Notes: generated by a model not told the origin, from the letters alone. DNA of 64,000 nucleotides from Aeromonas diversa CDC 2478-85 (GCF_000819805.1 NZ_CDCE01000016.1:1-64000), one strand, 5' to 3'. Numbered from the stretch's first letter, positions 11,123-20,502 are shown. Numbers and translations: made by a program.

Positions 11123-13066
11123 ATGCCTGCCTTGACCACTGTCTCGACCCTGTTTGCCCCCGATGGCTCCCTCTCCCGTCACATCGACGGCTTTGTCGCT
11201 CGCGCCCCCCAGTTGGAGATGGCCGAGGCGGTGGAGCGCGCCATCGACAGCCACGGGCGTCTGTTAGTGGAGGCGGGGACTGGCACCGGCAAGACCTACG
11301 CCTATCTGGTGCCGGCCCTTCATTCGGGCAAGCGCGTGGTGATCAGCACCGGCTCCAAGAACCTGCAAGAGCAGCTCTACCACCGGGACTTGCCGACCAT
11401 CATAGGCGCGCTCGACTACGCCCGTCCGGTGGCCCTGCTCAAGGGGCGCAGCAACTATCTGTGCCTCGAGCGCCTCAACAACCTGATGAGCGAGTCCCAC
11501 CTGCAGAAGGCCGAGGTGCTGGCCGATCTGGTCAAGGTCAAGTCCTGGTCTGGTACCACCAGCACGGGGGACGTGGGGGATATCCCGGGTCTGCAAGAGA
11601 ACGCCGAGATCCTGCCCCATATCACCAGTACCAACGACAACTGCCTCGGGCGCGACTGCCCCTACTACGAGGATTGCCATCTGGTGATCGCCCGTCGCCG
11701 CGCCATGGAGGCTCAGGTGGTGGTGATCAACCATCACCTCTTCTTCGCCGATCTGGCGGTGAAAGACACGGGATTTGGCGAGTTGGTGCCCGAAGCCCAG
11801 GTGTATGTGTTCGATGAGGCGCACCAGCTGCCCGAGATTGCCACCAACTATTTTGGCAAGTCGCTCTCGAGTCGTACCCTGCAAGACCTTGCCCAGGACA
11901 TCCAGCTGGCCTATCGCAGCGAGGCGCAGGACATGAACCAGCTTGGCAAGGGGGCGGACAGGCTGCAGATCGCCAGCCAGGATCTGCGCCTGGCCTTTGG
12001 CATGGAGAGCGGACGCGGCAACACCCGCGACATGATGAAAAGCAGCCACTGGGGCCAGGCGCTGGCGCGCCTCACCGATGCCCTCTCGCTCTGTTACGAC
12101 GTGCTCAAGATAGCGCTCGGGCGTGGCGAGCGGCTCGATCAGTGTTTCGAGCGGGTGAGCGAGGTGAAAAGCCGCCTGAGCGAGGTGCTCTCGTTCGGGG
12201 AAACCGGCTGCTCCTACTGGTACGAGTGCACCCGACTGCACTTCTCATTGAATCTGACCCCCCTCTCGGTGGCCGAGCGCTTCAATGCCGAGGTGCAGCG
12301 CCCCGAGGTGAGCTGGGTCTTCACCTCGGCCACCCTGACGGTGGATGGCCACTTTGCCCACTTCGCCGGCGAGATGGGGCTCGGCGGCAGCGCCGAGCTG
12401 ACCCTGGACAGCCCGTTCGATTACGCCGAGCAGGCGCGCCTGTGCGTGCCGCGTTTCTTGCCCGAGCCAAACGCCTTCGGGCGCGGTGAGCGGCTCGCCA
12501 GCACCATGATTCCGCTTATCAACCGTACCCCGGGCGGCTGTTTCTTCCTCTGCACCAGCCACCAGGCGATGCGCCAGGTCACTGAGGTGCTGCGCCGCGA
12601 AATTGGCCGCACCGTGCTGATGCAGGGGGAGGAGAACAAGTCGCAGCTGCTCAAGCGCTTCGTCGAGAACGGTCGCGCCGTACTGGTCGCCACCGCCAGC
12701 TTCTGGGAGGGGATCGACGTGCGGGGGGCGGCCCTCTCGTGTGTTATCATCGACAAGTTGCCCTTCGCCTCCCCCGACGATCCCCTGCTCAAGGCGCGTA
12801 TCGAGGATTGTCGTCTGCGCGGCGGCGATCCCTTCTTCGATGTGCAGCTGCCCAAGGCGGTGATTGCCCTCAAGCAGGGGGTGGGTCGCCTTATCCGCGA
12901 TCGGGGCGATCATGGGGTGCTGGTCATCTGCGACCCCCGCATGGTCAACCGCGCCTATGGCGCCACCTTTATCAAGAGCCTGCCGGCCATTCCCCGCACC
13001 CGGGAGTTGGAGCGGCTGGGCGAGTTTTTCCGCGAGGGCACTGCGCCTTCGCCAAGCAATGTGTAA
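11123..13066 (+). CDS. yoaA: DinG/XPD-family ATP-dependent DNA helicase YoaA
   Basis: YoaA is a superfamily 2 5'-3' helicase of the DinG/XPD group, linked in E. coli to tolerance of replication-blocking damage and partnered with HolC (chi). The 647-residue protein has Walker A in EAGTGTGKT (50-58), an Fe-S cluster set of Cys114, Cys174, Cys179 and Cys185, the DEAH box at about 231, and the C-terminal motifs SATL and QGVGRLIRD. A TATACT hexamer lies at 11101-11106, about 17 bases before this ATG. The ATG touches the GGA, so the TTG at 11132 (MTTVSTLF), nine bases after GGA, may be the real start. The order yoaA-tsaB-slp-fadD-rnd matches E. coli. Confidence 0.93.
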   Translation: MPALTTVSTLFAPDGSLSRHIDGFVARAPQLEMAEAVERAIDSHGRLLVEAGTGTGKTYAYLVPALHSGKRVVISTGSKNLQEQLYHRDLPTIIGALDYARPVALLKGRSNYLCLERLNNLMSESHLQKAEVLADLVKVKSWSGTTSTGDVGDIPGLQENAEILPHITSTNDNCLGRDCPYYEDCHLVIARRRAMEAQVVVINHHLFFADLAVKDTGFGELVPEAQVYVFDEAHQLPEIATNYFGKSLSSRTLQDLAQDIQLAYRSEAQDMNQLGKGADRLQIASQDLRLAFGMESGRGNTRDMMKSSHWGQALARLTDALSLCYDVLKIALGRGERLDQCFERVSEVKSRLSEVLSFGETGCSYWYECTRLHFSLNLTPLSVAERFNAEVQRPEVSWVFTSATLTVDGHFAHFAGEMGLGGSAELTLDSPFDYAEQARLCVPRFLPEPNAFGRGERLASTMIPLINRTPGGCFFLCTSHQAMRQVTEVLRREIGRTVLMQGEENKSQLLKRFVENGRAVLVATASFWEGIDVRGAALSCVIIDKLPFASPDDPLLKARIEDCRLRGGDPFFDVQLPKAVIALKQGVGRLIRDRGDHGVLVICDPRMVNRAYGATFIKSLPAIPRTRELERLGEFFREGTAPSPSNV

Positions 13067-13075
13067 GGAAATAGC

Positions 13076-13768
13076 GTGTTGAAGATCCTGGCCGTCGATA
13101 CTGCCACCGAAGCCTGCTCCGCCGCCCTGCTGATGGGCGAGCAGGTGTTTGCCCGTTATGAAGAGGCGCCCCGCGACCACACCCGCAAGATCCTGCCCAT
13201 GGTGCAGTCCCTGCTCGACGAGGCGGGTATCACGCTGGCGGATCTCGACGCCATCGCCTTTGGCCGCGGCCCCGGCTCTTTCACCGGCGTGCGCATCGGC
13301 ATCGGCGTGGCGCAGGGGCTGGCGCTCGGCGCCGAGAAACCCCTCATCGGTGTCTCCACCCTGGCAGCCATGGCTCAAGGCGCCTGGCGCCGCGACGGTG
13401 CGCGTCAGGTGCTCGCCGCCATCGATGCGCGCATGAACGAGGTCTACTTCGGCCGCTTTGAGATCCGTGAGGGCTTGATGGCTCCGGTTCAGGAAGAGTG
13501 TGTTATTGATCCTCAGGTGCTGGCCGCCGAGCCGACCCTGGCGGGCCGTTGGCACACCATAGGTACCGGCTTTGCCACCTACGGTGATGTGCTGCAGTTG
13601 GCCACCGAGCAGGTGCCGGCCAGTGTGCCTGCGCTGCCGATGGCCGAGGACATGCTGCCGCTCGCCCGCGCCGCCTGGCTGGCCGGTGAGGCGGTAGCGG
13701 TTGAGGCCGCGACCCCCGTATACTTGCGGGACAAAGTGACCTGGAAGAAACTGCCGGGTCGGGAATAA
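13076..13768 (+). CDS. tsaB: tRNA threonylcarbamoyladenosine synthesis protein TsaB
   Basis: TsaB is the ASKHA-fold partner of TsaD in making t6A37 on ANN-decoding tRNAs. The start is GTG (13076) with AAGGA six bases upstream; TTG at 13079 is the next in-frame option. The protein opens with ILAVDTATEACSAAL and carries GRGPGSFTGVRIG near residue 65, the family signature. The 230-residue length is normal. It begins 9 bp after yoaA and is probably co-transcribed with it. Confidence 0.95.
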   Translation: MLKILAVDTATEACSAALLMGEQVFARYEEAPRDHTRKILPMVQSLLDEAGITLADLDAIAFGRGPGSFTGVRIGIGVAQGLALGAEKPLIGVSTLAAMAQGAWRRDGARQVLAAIDARMNEVYFGRFEIREGLMAPVQEECVIDPQVLAAEPTLAGRWHTIGTGFATYGDVLQLATEQVPASVPALPMAEDMLPLARAAWLAGEAVAVEAATPVYLRDKVTWKKLPGRE

Positions 13769-13770
13769 TC

Positions 13771-13789
13771 GGAGAGGAGACCCCTCTCC
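13771..13789 (+). repeat. Hairpin between tsaB and the Slp lipoprotein gene
   Basis: GGAGAGG (13771-13777) and CCTCTCC (13783-13789) form a 7-bp stem with an AGACC loop directly after the tsaB stop. It has no T-run. It ends three bases before GGAGGG, the ribosome-binding site of the next gene. Confidence 0.6.
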
Positions 13790-13803
13790 TTGGAGGGTTG
13801 AGT

Positions 13804-14346
13804 ATGGCGGGTTCATCGAAGCACTCACGGCTGACTACCTTGCTGCTGGGGGCGGCGACGCTGCTCCTTTCGGCCTGCGGCACAGTGCCGCGCGAGCTCG
13901 CCTACGAGCCCGAGTCGGCGCTGGTGCCGTTCAAGCCGGCGCTGGAGCAGCCCGGCGCCATGGCGCGCTGGAGCGGGGTCATCGCCGAGGTGCGCAACGA
14001 GCCGAGCCGCAGCGTGGTCGAAGTGGTGGAGCTGCCGCTCAAATCCAACGGGGTGCCGCAGCAGACCGAGCAGAGTGCGGGACGCTTTCTCGCCATCATG
14101 CCGGGCTTTGTGGATCCCACCCTCTATGCCAAGGGGCGCTCCCTGAGCGTGCTCGGTAAGGTGGCGGCGCCGGTCGAGGGCAAGATAGGGGAGCATCCCT
14201 ACCGTTTTGCCGTGCTTGAGGTGGACAAGAGCAAGCTTTGGCCACCGGTCAAAGAGGTCGAGGTGCGTTACGCCGATCCCTTCTTTGACGACCCCTTCTA
14301 CGATCCCTTCTGGCCGCGGCGCTCCTTCTATGGCCTGCCGCGCTGA
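13804..14346 (+). CDS. Slp/YeaY family outer-membrane lipoprotein
   Basis: A 180-residue lipoprotein with an N-terminal signal and lipobox LLSAC, giving a lipidated Cys near residue 25. It resembles E. coli Slp and YeaY, outer-membrane lipoproteins of starvation and stationary phase whose molecular role is unclear; yeaY holds the same position next to tsaB in E. coli. I chose the ATG at 13804 with GGAGGG upstream; an in-frame TTG lies two codons earlier. The C-terminus is rich in Phe, Asp and Pro (DPFFDDPFYDPFW), an unusual tail. Confidence 0.88.
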   Translation: MAGSSKHSRLTTLLLGAATLLLSACGTVPRELAYEPESALVPFKPALEQPGAMARWSGVIAEVRNEPSRSVVEVVELPLKSNGVPQQTEQSAGRFLAIMPGFVDPTLYAKGRSLSVLGKVAAPVEGKIGEHPYRFAVLEVDKSKLWPPVKEVEVRYADPFFDDPFYDPFWPRRSFYGLPR

Positions 14347-15181
14347 AGCCGGTGAGATCCGGCTCGATGACGGGCGGCGGGTCGCCTTTCAACGCTGGGG
14401 GGAGCCCGAGGCTCCCCTGATCCTCGCCCTCCATGGCTGGCTCGATAACAGCGAGAGCTTCCAGCCCCTGGCCGCTCATCTCGACCGATTCAATCTGGTC
14501 GCTATCGACCTGCCCGGCCACGGCCATTCGGACCATAAGTCGACCCCTTATGTCTTCGTCGACTGGCTGGACGATCTCCATCGCATCATCCGGGCGGCGG
14601 GTTGGGATCGCTTCATCCTGCTCGGCCACTCCCTCGGGGCACTGATCGCCTCGGCCTATGCCGGGGTCTTTCCCGAACAGGTCTCTCACCTCATCCTGCT
14701 CGAGGGGCTTGGTCCCCTGACGCAGCCCGACCGTGAGGTGCCGGGGCAGATCCGCCGGGTGCTGGAGAGCCGCACTCGCACCGCCCGGCGTCAGCACCCA
14801 GGTTTTGTCACGCTGGAGCAGGCGGTTGAGGCCCGTTGTCAGGTCGGCGATCTGTCGCCACAGACGGCCCGTCTCATCGTGGCTCGCGCCTTGGACGAGC
14901 GGGAGGGGCGCTGGCATTGGCGCAGCGATCCCGCCTTGCGTGAGCGCACGCCGCTGCGGATGAGCGAGGGGCAGGCGAGGGCGCTGCTCGGGGCTATTAC
15001 GGCGCCCGTGCTGCTGCTACAAGGAACCCGCGGCTACCCCGAGCTGAGCCGTCAGCTGGCCGAGCGACGAGAGGTCATCGGGCACCTGGAATCGGGTCAG
15101 GTCGACGGGGGGCATCACTTCCATATGGAAGATCCTGCATTTACCGCCACTTGTATCGAAAAATTCTGCCTTATCCGGTAG
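14330..15181 (+). CDS. Alpha/beta-fold hydrolase
   Basis: A 283-residue alpha/beta hydrolase. It shows the oxyanion-side motif LALHGWLDNSESF, the strand motif DLPGHGHSD, the nucleophile elbow GHSLGA, and a C-terminal catalytic His in GGHHFHMEDP. The pattern is closest to serine-hydrolase-like (SERHL/MEST-type) proteins; the substrate is unknown. The start ATG overlaps the end of the lipoprotein gene by 17 bp with no good Shine-Dalgarno sequence, pointing to translational coupling. This gene is absent from the E. coli version of the block, where slp/yeaY is followed by fadD. Confidence 0.85.
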   Translation: MACRAEAGEIRLDDGRRVAFQRWGEPEAPLILALHGWLDNSESFQPLAAHLDRFNLVAIDLPGHGHSDHKSTPYVFVDWLDDLHRIIRAAGWDRFILLGHSLGALIASAYAGVFPEQVSHLILLEGLGPLTQPDREVPGQIRRVLESRTRTARRQHPGFVTLEQAVEARCQVGDLSPQTARLIVARALDEREGRWHWRSDPALRERTPLRMSEGQARALLGAITAPVLLLQGTRGYPELSRQLAERREVIGHLESGQVDGGHHFHMEDPAFTATCIEKFCLIR

Positions 15182-15261
15182 AATCCACGCCCTACGTCAC
15201 TATTCGTTCAATTCAATCCAGTCTCACTCTGTTAAATCGCTGTTAATTCAATGTTCCTTGT

Positions 15262-15274
15262 GTCACCATGTGAC
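15262..15274. repeat. Palindrome in the fadD upstream region
   Basis: GTCAC-CAT-GTGAC is a perfect 5-bp inverted repeat 60 bp before the fadD start. The 152-bp gap between the hydrolase and fadD holds no obvious FadR site. A regulator of fadD could bind here, but no known consensus fits well. Confidence 0.35.
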
Positions 15275-15333
15275 TACCTTAGAGCTCTAGCTCAAAACAG
15301 CCGATTGAATGATCCAGGGATGGAGGAAACAGG

Positions 15334-17049
15334 GTGAGCGCACAGGTGCTTTATATGCAGGAGAATCACGTGGAGAAGGTCTGGCTCAAGCGTTACCCAG
15401 AAGGGGTTCCGGCCGAGATCGATCCGGATAAATACGGCTCTCTGGTGGAGATGTTCGAAGAGTCGGTGAGCAAGTTTGCCGACCTGCCCGCCTTCGTCAA
15501 CATGGGGCAGACCATCACCTATCGCCGCCTCGAGGAGCAGTCCCGCGCCTTTGCTGCCTACCTGCAAGGCGAGCTCAAGCTGGAGCGAGGCGATCGGGTT
15601 GCGGTCATGATGCCCAACCTGCTGCAGTACCCCATCGCCGTATTCGGCATCCTGCGCGCCGGCATGACGGTGGTGAACGTCAACCCGCTCTATACCCCGC
15701 GCGAGCTGGAGCACCAGCTCAAGGATTCGGGTGCCAAGGCGATCGTCATCGTCTCCAACTTCGCTCACACCCTGGAGAAGGTGGTCTACGACACCCCGGT
15801 CAAGCACGTCATCCTGACCCGCATGGGCGACAACCTGGGGCTGGCCAAGGGAACCCTGGTCAACTTCGTGGTCAAGTACGTCAAGAAACTGGTGCCCAAA
15901 TACAATCTGCCGGGGGCCAGCACCATGCGCCATGCCCTCGCCAAGGGACGTTTCCTGCAGTACGTCAAACCCGAGATCAAGAATTCGGATATCGCCTTCT
16001 TGCAGTACACAGGCGGCACCACGGGCCTCTCCAAGGGGGCCATGCTGACCCATCGCAACATGATCGCCAACGTCGAGCAGTGCCTGGGTGTCTACGGGCC
16101 GCGCCTGCAAGCGGGCAAGGAGTTCGTGGTCACCGCGCTGCCGCTCTACCACGTGTTTGCCCTGACCGTGAACTGCCTGCTGTTCATGCGCCTCGGCGGT
16201 AACAACCTGCTCATCAGCAACCCGCGCGATATTCCTGGGTTTATCAAGGAGATCAGGAAGTACCCCTTCACCTGTATCACAGGGGTTAACACCCTGTTCA
16301 ACGCCCTGGTGAACAACCCTGATTTTTCCTCGATGAGCTTCGAGCGCCTCAAGCTCACCATAGGTGGCGGCATGGCAGTACAGCGCGCTGTGGCCGAGAA
16401 GTGGCAGCAGACGACGGGTGTGCCCCTGCTCGAGGGCTATGGCCTGACCGAGTGCGCCCCCCTGGTGAGCGTCTGCCCCTACGATCTGATCACCTACAAC
16501 GGCTCCATCGGTCTGCCGGTCTGCTCCACCGAGATCCGCCTTGTCGATGACGAGGGTCAGGTGGTGACCGAGCTCGGCAAGCCGGGCGAGATGCAGGTGC
16601 GCGGCCCGCAGGTGATGACCGGCTACTGGCAGCGCCCCGAGGCGACTGCCGAGGTGATCCAGGATGGTTGGCTCTGCACCGGCGACATCGCCACCTGTGA
16701 CGAGCAGGGCTTCTTCAAGATCGTCGATCGCAAGAAAGACATGATCCTGGTCTCCGGTTTCAACGTCTATCCCAACGAGATCGAAGACGTGGTGGCCATG
16801 CATCCCAAGGTGCTGGAAGTGGCGGCCGTGGGCATGCCGCACAAGGTGTCCGGCGAGGTGGTGAAGATCTTCGTGGTGCGCAAGGAGCAGAGCCTGAGCG
16901 AAGACGAGATGATCGCTCACTGTCGCACACATCTGACTGCCTATAAGGTGCCGAAGCTGGTAGAATTCCGCGACGAACTACCCAAGACCAATGTGGGCAA
17001 GATCCTGCGCCGCGTGCTGCGTGACGAGGAGCTTGCCAAGCAGCAATAA
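15334..17049 (+). CDS. fadD: Long-chain fatty acid-CoA ligase FadD
   Basis: FadD activates incoming long-chain fatty acids to acyl-CoA at the inner membrane for beta-oxidation. The protein has the AMP-binding P-loop [18 protein letters not shown] and the FACS segment [18 protein letters not shown] followed by [20 protein letters not shown]. The GTG at 15334 has GGAGGAAA well placed and gives 571 residues. An ATG at 15355 is closer to where E. coli FadD begins, so the first seven residues are uncertain. Confidence 0.96.
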   Translation: MSAQVLYMQENHVEKVWLKRYPEGVPAEIDPDKYGSLVEMFEESVSKFADLPAFVNMGQTITYRRLEEQSRAFAAYLQGELKLERGDRVAVMMPNLLQYPIAVFGILRAGMTVVNVNPLYTPRELEHQLKDSGAKAIVIVSNFAHTLEKVVYDTPVKHVILTRMGDNLGLAKGTLVNFVVKYVKKLVPKYNLPGASTMRHALAKGRFLQYVKPEIKNSDIAFLQYTGGTTGLSKGAMLTHRNMIANVEQCLGVYGPRLQAGKEFVVTALPLYHVFALTVNCLLFMRLGGNNLLISNPRDIPGFIKEIRKYPFTCITGVNTLFNALVNNPDFSSMSFERLKLTIGGGMAVQRAVAEKWQQTTGVPLLEGYGLTECAPLVSVCPYDLITYNGSIGLPVCSTEIRLVDDEGQVVTELGKPGEMQVRGPQVMTGYWQRPEATAEVIQDGWLCTGDIATCDEQGFFKIVDRKKDMILVSGFNVYPNEIEDVVAMHPKVLEVAAVGMPHKVSGEVVKIFVVRKEQSLSEDEMIAHCRTHLTAYKVPKLVEFRDELPKTNVGKILRRVLRDEELAKQQ

Positions 17050-17066
17050 GGTCCCTGCCTTCCCCG

Positions 17067-17098
17067 GCGCCGTGGTTCCCCCACGGCGCTGTTGTTTT
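17067..17098 (+). terminator. Rho-independent terminator after fadD
   Basis: GCGCCGTGG and CCACGGCGC form a 9-bp stem with a TTCCC loop, followed by TGTTGTTTT. The T-run is interrupted, so some readthrough into rnd is plausible. Confidence 0.75.
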
Positions 17099-17125
17099 CG
17101 GGGCAGGTCAGTACAAGGCGAGGCC

Positions 17126-18238
17126 ATGCAATACCAACTGATTTCCGAGCAGACCCGACTCGAGGCCTATCTGGCCCAGCTTGCGGACGGTCCGCTCGCC
17201 ATCGATACCGAATTTGTACGCACCCGCACCTATTACCCCCAGCTCGGTCTGTTCCAGATCTACGACGGCCACCAGCTGGCCCTGATCGACCCGCTGGCCG
17301 TCGACATGTCGCCCCTGTGGAAAGTCCTGGGTGAGCCGGGTCGTCTCAGCGTGCTGCACGCCTCGGGCGAAGATCTCGAGCTCATTCAGCACGAGGCGGG
17401 CCACCTGCCGGCCCTGATGCACGACACTCAGCTCGCCGCCGCCTTCCTCGGTTACGGCGTTTCGGTGGGCTTTGGTGCCCTGGTCAAGGATTTTATCGGG
17501 GTGGAGCTGACCAAGGATCAGGCCCGCACCGACTGGCTGGCTCGCCCCTTGAGTGCACGCCAGCTCGACTATGCGGCGGCCGATGTCTTCTATCTGGTGC
17601 CTCTCTACCAGAAGGTGATGGCGCGGCTCGCCGAGAGCGGCAAGCAGGCCTGGTTTGAGGAGGAGTGCCGCAGCCACTGCGCCCGCAAGGTGGCCATCAG
17701 CGATCCCTATCAGGCGTATCTGGACATCGGCAACGCCTGGCAGCTGGGGCGCCGTGAGCTCGCCATCCTGCGCGAACTGGCGGCCTGGCGTCAGCAGGAG
17801 GCGGTGCGCCGCGATCTGGCGGTGAACTTCGTGGTCAAGGAGCTGCATCTCTACAAGGTGGCCGAGCGCCGCCCGGCCTCTTTGCGCGATCTTAACGAGC
17901 TCGGCCTGCTGCCTATCGAGATCAAGATCCATGGCAAGCGACTGCTCGATATCGTCGCCAAGGTGCAAGGGAGCGATCCCGAGAGCTGGCCAGAGCGGAT
18001 CCGCCGTCTGGTGGACTTCCCCCAGTACAAGGGGGAGCTCAAGCGCATCAAGGCGCTGGTGGAAGAGAAGTCCAAGGAGTGCGGCGTGCCGCCCGAGCTC
18101 ATCGCCAGCAAGAAGACCATTCACCAGTATTTCACCTGGAGCTGGCGCATGACCGCAGACGAGCGCGCCGCGGTCGAGCCGCCGGCCCTGCTTACCGGTT
18201 GGCGGCGTGAGCTGGTGGGGCATCTCCTATCGACATAG
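17126..18238 (+). CDS. rnd: Ribonuclease D
   Basis: RNase D is a DEDD-family 3'-5' exonuclease that matures tRNA 3' ends. Asp27 and Glu29 in AIDTEF form the first exonuclease motif, GEDLEL the second, and the third is in LDYAAADVFYL. Two HRDC-type helical domains follow (about 210-370). The 370-residue length is normal. The ATG at 17126 has AAGGCGAGG upstream. The 3' end overlaps the convergent binding-protein gene by 47 bp. Confidence 0.95.
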   Translation: MQYQLISEQTRLEAYLAQLADGPLAIDTEFVRTRTYYPQLGLFQIYDGHQLALIDPLAVDMSPLWKVLGEPGRLSVLHASGEDLELIQHEAGHLPALMHDTQLAAAFLGYGVSVGFGALVKDFIGVELTKDQARTDWLARPLSARQLDYAAADVFYLVPLYQKVMARLAESGKQAWFEEECRSHCARKVAISDPYQAYLDIGNAWQLGRRELAILRELAAWRQQEAVRRDLAVNFVVKELHLYKVAERRPASLRDLNELGLLPIEIKIHGKRLLDIVAKVQGSDPESWPERIRRLVDFPQYKGELKRIKALVEEKSKECGVPPELIASKKTIHQYFTWSWRMTADERAAVEPPALLTGWRRELVGHLLST

Positions 18239-19019
18239 CGTGTAAGGGGAGGTCGGCCCCGAAGCGTTTCAGTATGGCCTGATAGCGTGGCTTGTCGGCC
18301 AATAAGGCCCGGATCGAGGCATCGATCCGGGCCTTTTGTATCTCATCGGTCTTCTTGAGACTCATGATGAGGTGAACCGGGGTGATTTGGGGCGTCATCA
18401 GCGGGTAGAGCTCATCGAGGGGCAGCGCCGTGTGCCTCAGTCTGATGAGGGTGCCCGGATCCATGATGGCGCCCTGGATCCTATCTGACAGCAGCAGACG
18501 GACCAACTGCTCGAGGCGCATGCGAACCTGCAGCTGGCTCTGGACGCGGGGATCAGACAGCAGGGGACGAAAGGTCTCGCCGTAGTCAAACCCCTTGAGC
18601 ACCCCAATCAGGAAATCGTCCCGCCCGATGAGATCATCCAGCCGCTTGAGATGCCGCCATTGGGGCAACTGGGGGCGATGGATCATCAAGACGGTCAGCT
18701 CGGAGCGATACGGCAAGGAGAAACGGGCGTAGCGGGCGCGCTGCTCGGTCTGATTGGCCGACATTCCCAGGTCAATCGAGCCAAATTCCACCTCGCGCAG
18801 CACCCTGGCCCAGGGCATCTCGATAAATTGGGGGGTGAAGCCAGCCTCTTCCAGGATGAGACGGGTCAGCTCCACATCCAGGCCGGTCAGGCTCTCGCCA
18901 CTGCGATAGGCATAGGGGTACCAATTGGTCCAGCCGACGCGCAGGAGCGGATGTGGCTGGGCAGACTCATGGGCCTGCAGGGGAAGCAACAAAGAGAGGA
19001 GTAGGAGTAGACGAAACAC
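18192..19019 (-). CDS. Periplasmic solute-binding-like protein (SBP_bac_3 type)
   Basis: A 275-residue protein with a short Leu-rich signal peptide (FRLLLLLSLLLPLQA) and a family-3 extracellular solute-binding domain: LRVGWTNWYPYAYR, then the region LTGLDVELTRLILEEAG. I chose the GTG at 19019 because AGGGGG lies six bases upstream and the signal peptide then begins cleanly; an earlier GTG at 19076 has no ribosome-binding site. No ABC transporter genes are adjacent, so it may be an orphan amino-acid or signal-sensing binding protein. Its 3' end overlaps rnd on the other strand. Confidence 0.8.
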   Translation of the reverse strand: MFRLLLLLSLLLPLQAHESAQPHPLLRVGWTNWYPYAYRSGESLTGLDVELTRLILEEAGFTPQFIEMPWARVLREVEFGSIDLGMSANQTEQRARYARFSLPYRSELTVLMIHRPQLPQWRHLKRLDDLIGRDDFLIGVLKGFDYGETFRPLLSDPRVQSQLQVRMRLEQLVRLLLSDRIQGAIMDPGTLIRLRHTALPLDELYPLMTPQITPVHLIMSLKKTDEIQKARIDASIRALLADKPRYQAILKRFGADLPLHAMSIGDAPPAHAANR

Positions 19020-19094
19020 AAGAGGCCCCCTGCTGGAATCACTCCCCAGAGTATTGAGCAGGGGAGTGCGGCTCACCAGCCAGAGGCGGGATAA

Positions 19095-19472
19095 TTACAA
19101 CTCGTGGGCGTGATTACCCTTAAGGTAGCGTCGCTCGCAGCTCGGGCAACGCTGCAGGGCCGGATCCTGGTCCAACGCCGCGCCGGAGAGCGGCTCCTCG
19201 CAATCGGAGCAGAGCCCGTAGAGCCCCAGCTCCATCTGACAGAGCGCGGCTTCGATATGGAGCAGCCGTGCAATCAGGGACGAGCTCTGATTGGGCAGGA
19301 GTCGTTGCCCCAGGCCGATCAGCTGCTCGGTATCACACAGGGCCAGATCGGGCCCAGCTTCTCCTGCTCGTGCCGCCACCATCAGGGCGACCAGCTCGGC
19401 GCGTGCGTCGGCCAACAGGGATTCGAGACGGCGATGCCATTCGTCCAGCCGAGCCTCACTCAGTTCACACAC
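19095..19472 (-). CDS. DksA/TraR-like C4 zinc-finger protein
   Basis: A 125-residue protein with an N-terminal helical hairpin (about 5-82) and a C-terminal zinc ribbon using Cys88, Cys91, Cys109 and Cys112, as in DksA and TraR regulators that enter the RNA polymerase secondary channel. It is shorter than DksA (about 150). The acidic DxxDxA tip of DksA is not clearly present; the loop here reads EAGPDLALCD. The start is GTG with GGGGG upstream. Regulation of transcription is a family inference; activity without the canonical tip is uncertain. Confidence 0.78.
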   Translation of the reverse strand: MCELSEARLDEWHRRLESLLADARAELVALMVAARAGEAGPDLALCDTEQLIGLGQRLLPNQSSSLIARLLHIEAALCQMELGLYGLCSDCEEPLSGAALDQDPALQRCPSCERRYLKGNHAHEL

Positions 19473-19557
19473 AATGCCCCCAACAGGCTAACAACAGTGC
19501 GCTCAGTATAGGGAGGCCGAGTGGGGCTCAGAATGACATGAGTCAAGTTAGCCATGG

Positions 19558-20502
19558 TTAGCCAAGCTTTTCTGCCGCCTGAAGCAGGGCATGGCGGATC
19601 GGATCTGTCTCTTTATAGGTACGAAGAGAGAGAAACAGCTCATCGGCTTCGACGTACTCTCGTTTCAGATAGCTAAACCACTGCTTGATGCGGCTCGGGT
19701 AGTAGTCGGCCTTGTCACCGGCCAGATCCTGTTCGCTATAGCGCACCATGAGCCTCAATACCTCGGCCCAGCTCATGTGACCGCACCCTTGCTTCATCAC
19801 GTCGGCAAGGTTGGGCAGTGACAGGGCGCCGCGGCCGACCATCAGGCGATCGCACCCTGACACCTCGCGGCAGCGCAGGGCATCGGCGTGGTTCCAGATC
19901 TCGCCGTTGGCGGTGACCGGGATGGGCAGGGCGCGGCGGATGGCGTCCACGTATTCCCAGTGGGCCGGAGGGCGGTAGGCCTCGACCTTGGTGCGGGCAT
20001 GCACTGCCAGCTCGTTGGCACCGCCCTGATAGACGGCGTCGGCGTTTTCCATGTGCAGGGACTTGTCCTCGAAGCCGAGGCGGATCTTGGCGCTCACCGG
20101 CAGGTGCGCCGGCACCACATCGCGCACCGCCCGCACGATGGCGTGCACCGTCTCGGGGGTCTTGAGCAGCACGGCGCCGCCCTGGCTCTTGTTGACCGTG
20201 GGGGCGGGGCAGCCGAAGTTGAGATCGACCCCGGGCGAGCCGAGCTCCACGGCGCGCAGGGCGTTTTCGGCCATCCACTCTGGGTGTTGCCCCAGCAGCT
20301 GTACCCGCACCGGGGTGCCGGCTCGGGTCTTGCCTCCCTGCTTGAGTTCGGGACAGAGCCGGTAATAGACCTTGGCAGGCAGCAGCTGATCGACCACCCG
20401 CACGAACTCGCTGATACAGAGGTCGTAGTCGTTGACGGCGGTGAGGGTCTCGCGCATGAGATGATCGAGTACCCCCTGCATGGGGGCCAGAGTGACGTGC
20501 AT
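19558..20502 (-). CDS. dusC: tRNA-dihydrouridine(16) synthase DusC
   Basis: A 314-residue FMN enzyme reducing uridine to dihydrouridine in tRNA. It begins MHVTLAPMQGVLDHLMRE and carries NFGCPAPTVN with the catalytic Cys, plus SAKIRLG. This pattern, with VDQLLPAKVYYRLCPEL near the N-terminus, matches DusC (U16) better than DusA or DusB. The ATG at 20502 is the family start; the longer frame runs into the divergent ybaN gene. Confidence 0.92.
   Translation of the reverse strand: MHVTLAPMQGVLDHLMRETLTAVNDYDLCISEFVRVVDQLLPAKVYYRLCPELKQGGKTRAGTPVRVQLLGQHPEWMAENALRAVELGSPGVDLNFGCPAPTVNKSQGGAVLLKTPETVHAIVRAVRDVVPAHLPVSAKIRLGFEDKSLHMENADAVYQGGANELAVHARTKVEAYRPPAHWEYVDAIRRALPIPVTANGEIWNHADALRCREVSGCDRLMVGRGALSLPNLADVMKQGCGHMSWAEVLRLMVRYSEQDLAGDKADYYPSRIKQWFSYLKREYVEADELFLSLRTYKETDPIRHALLQAAEKLG

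Noticed and set aside
15182..15333. FadR operator upstream of fadD
   Set aside because: I looked for a FadR-type palindrome and found none convincing; only the unrelated GTCAC-CAT-GTGAC repeat is present.
15292..16932. 546-codon minus-strand frame opposite fadD
   Set aside because: Antisense of a confirmed gene, His/Leu/Val-rich without recognisable motifs or a ribosome-binding site.
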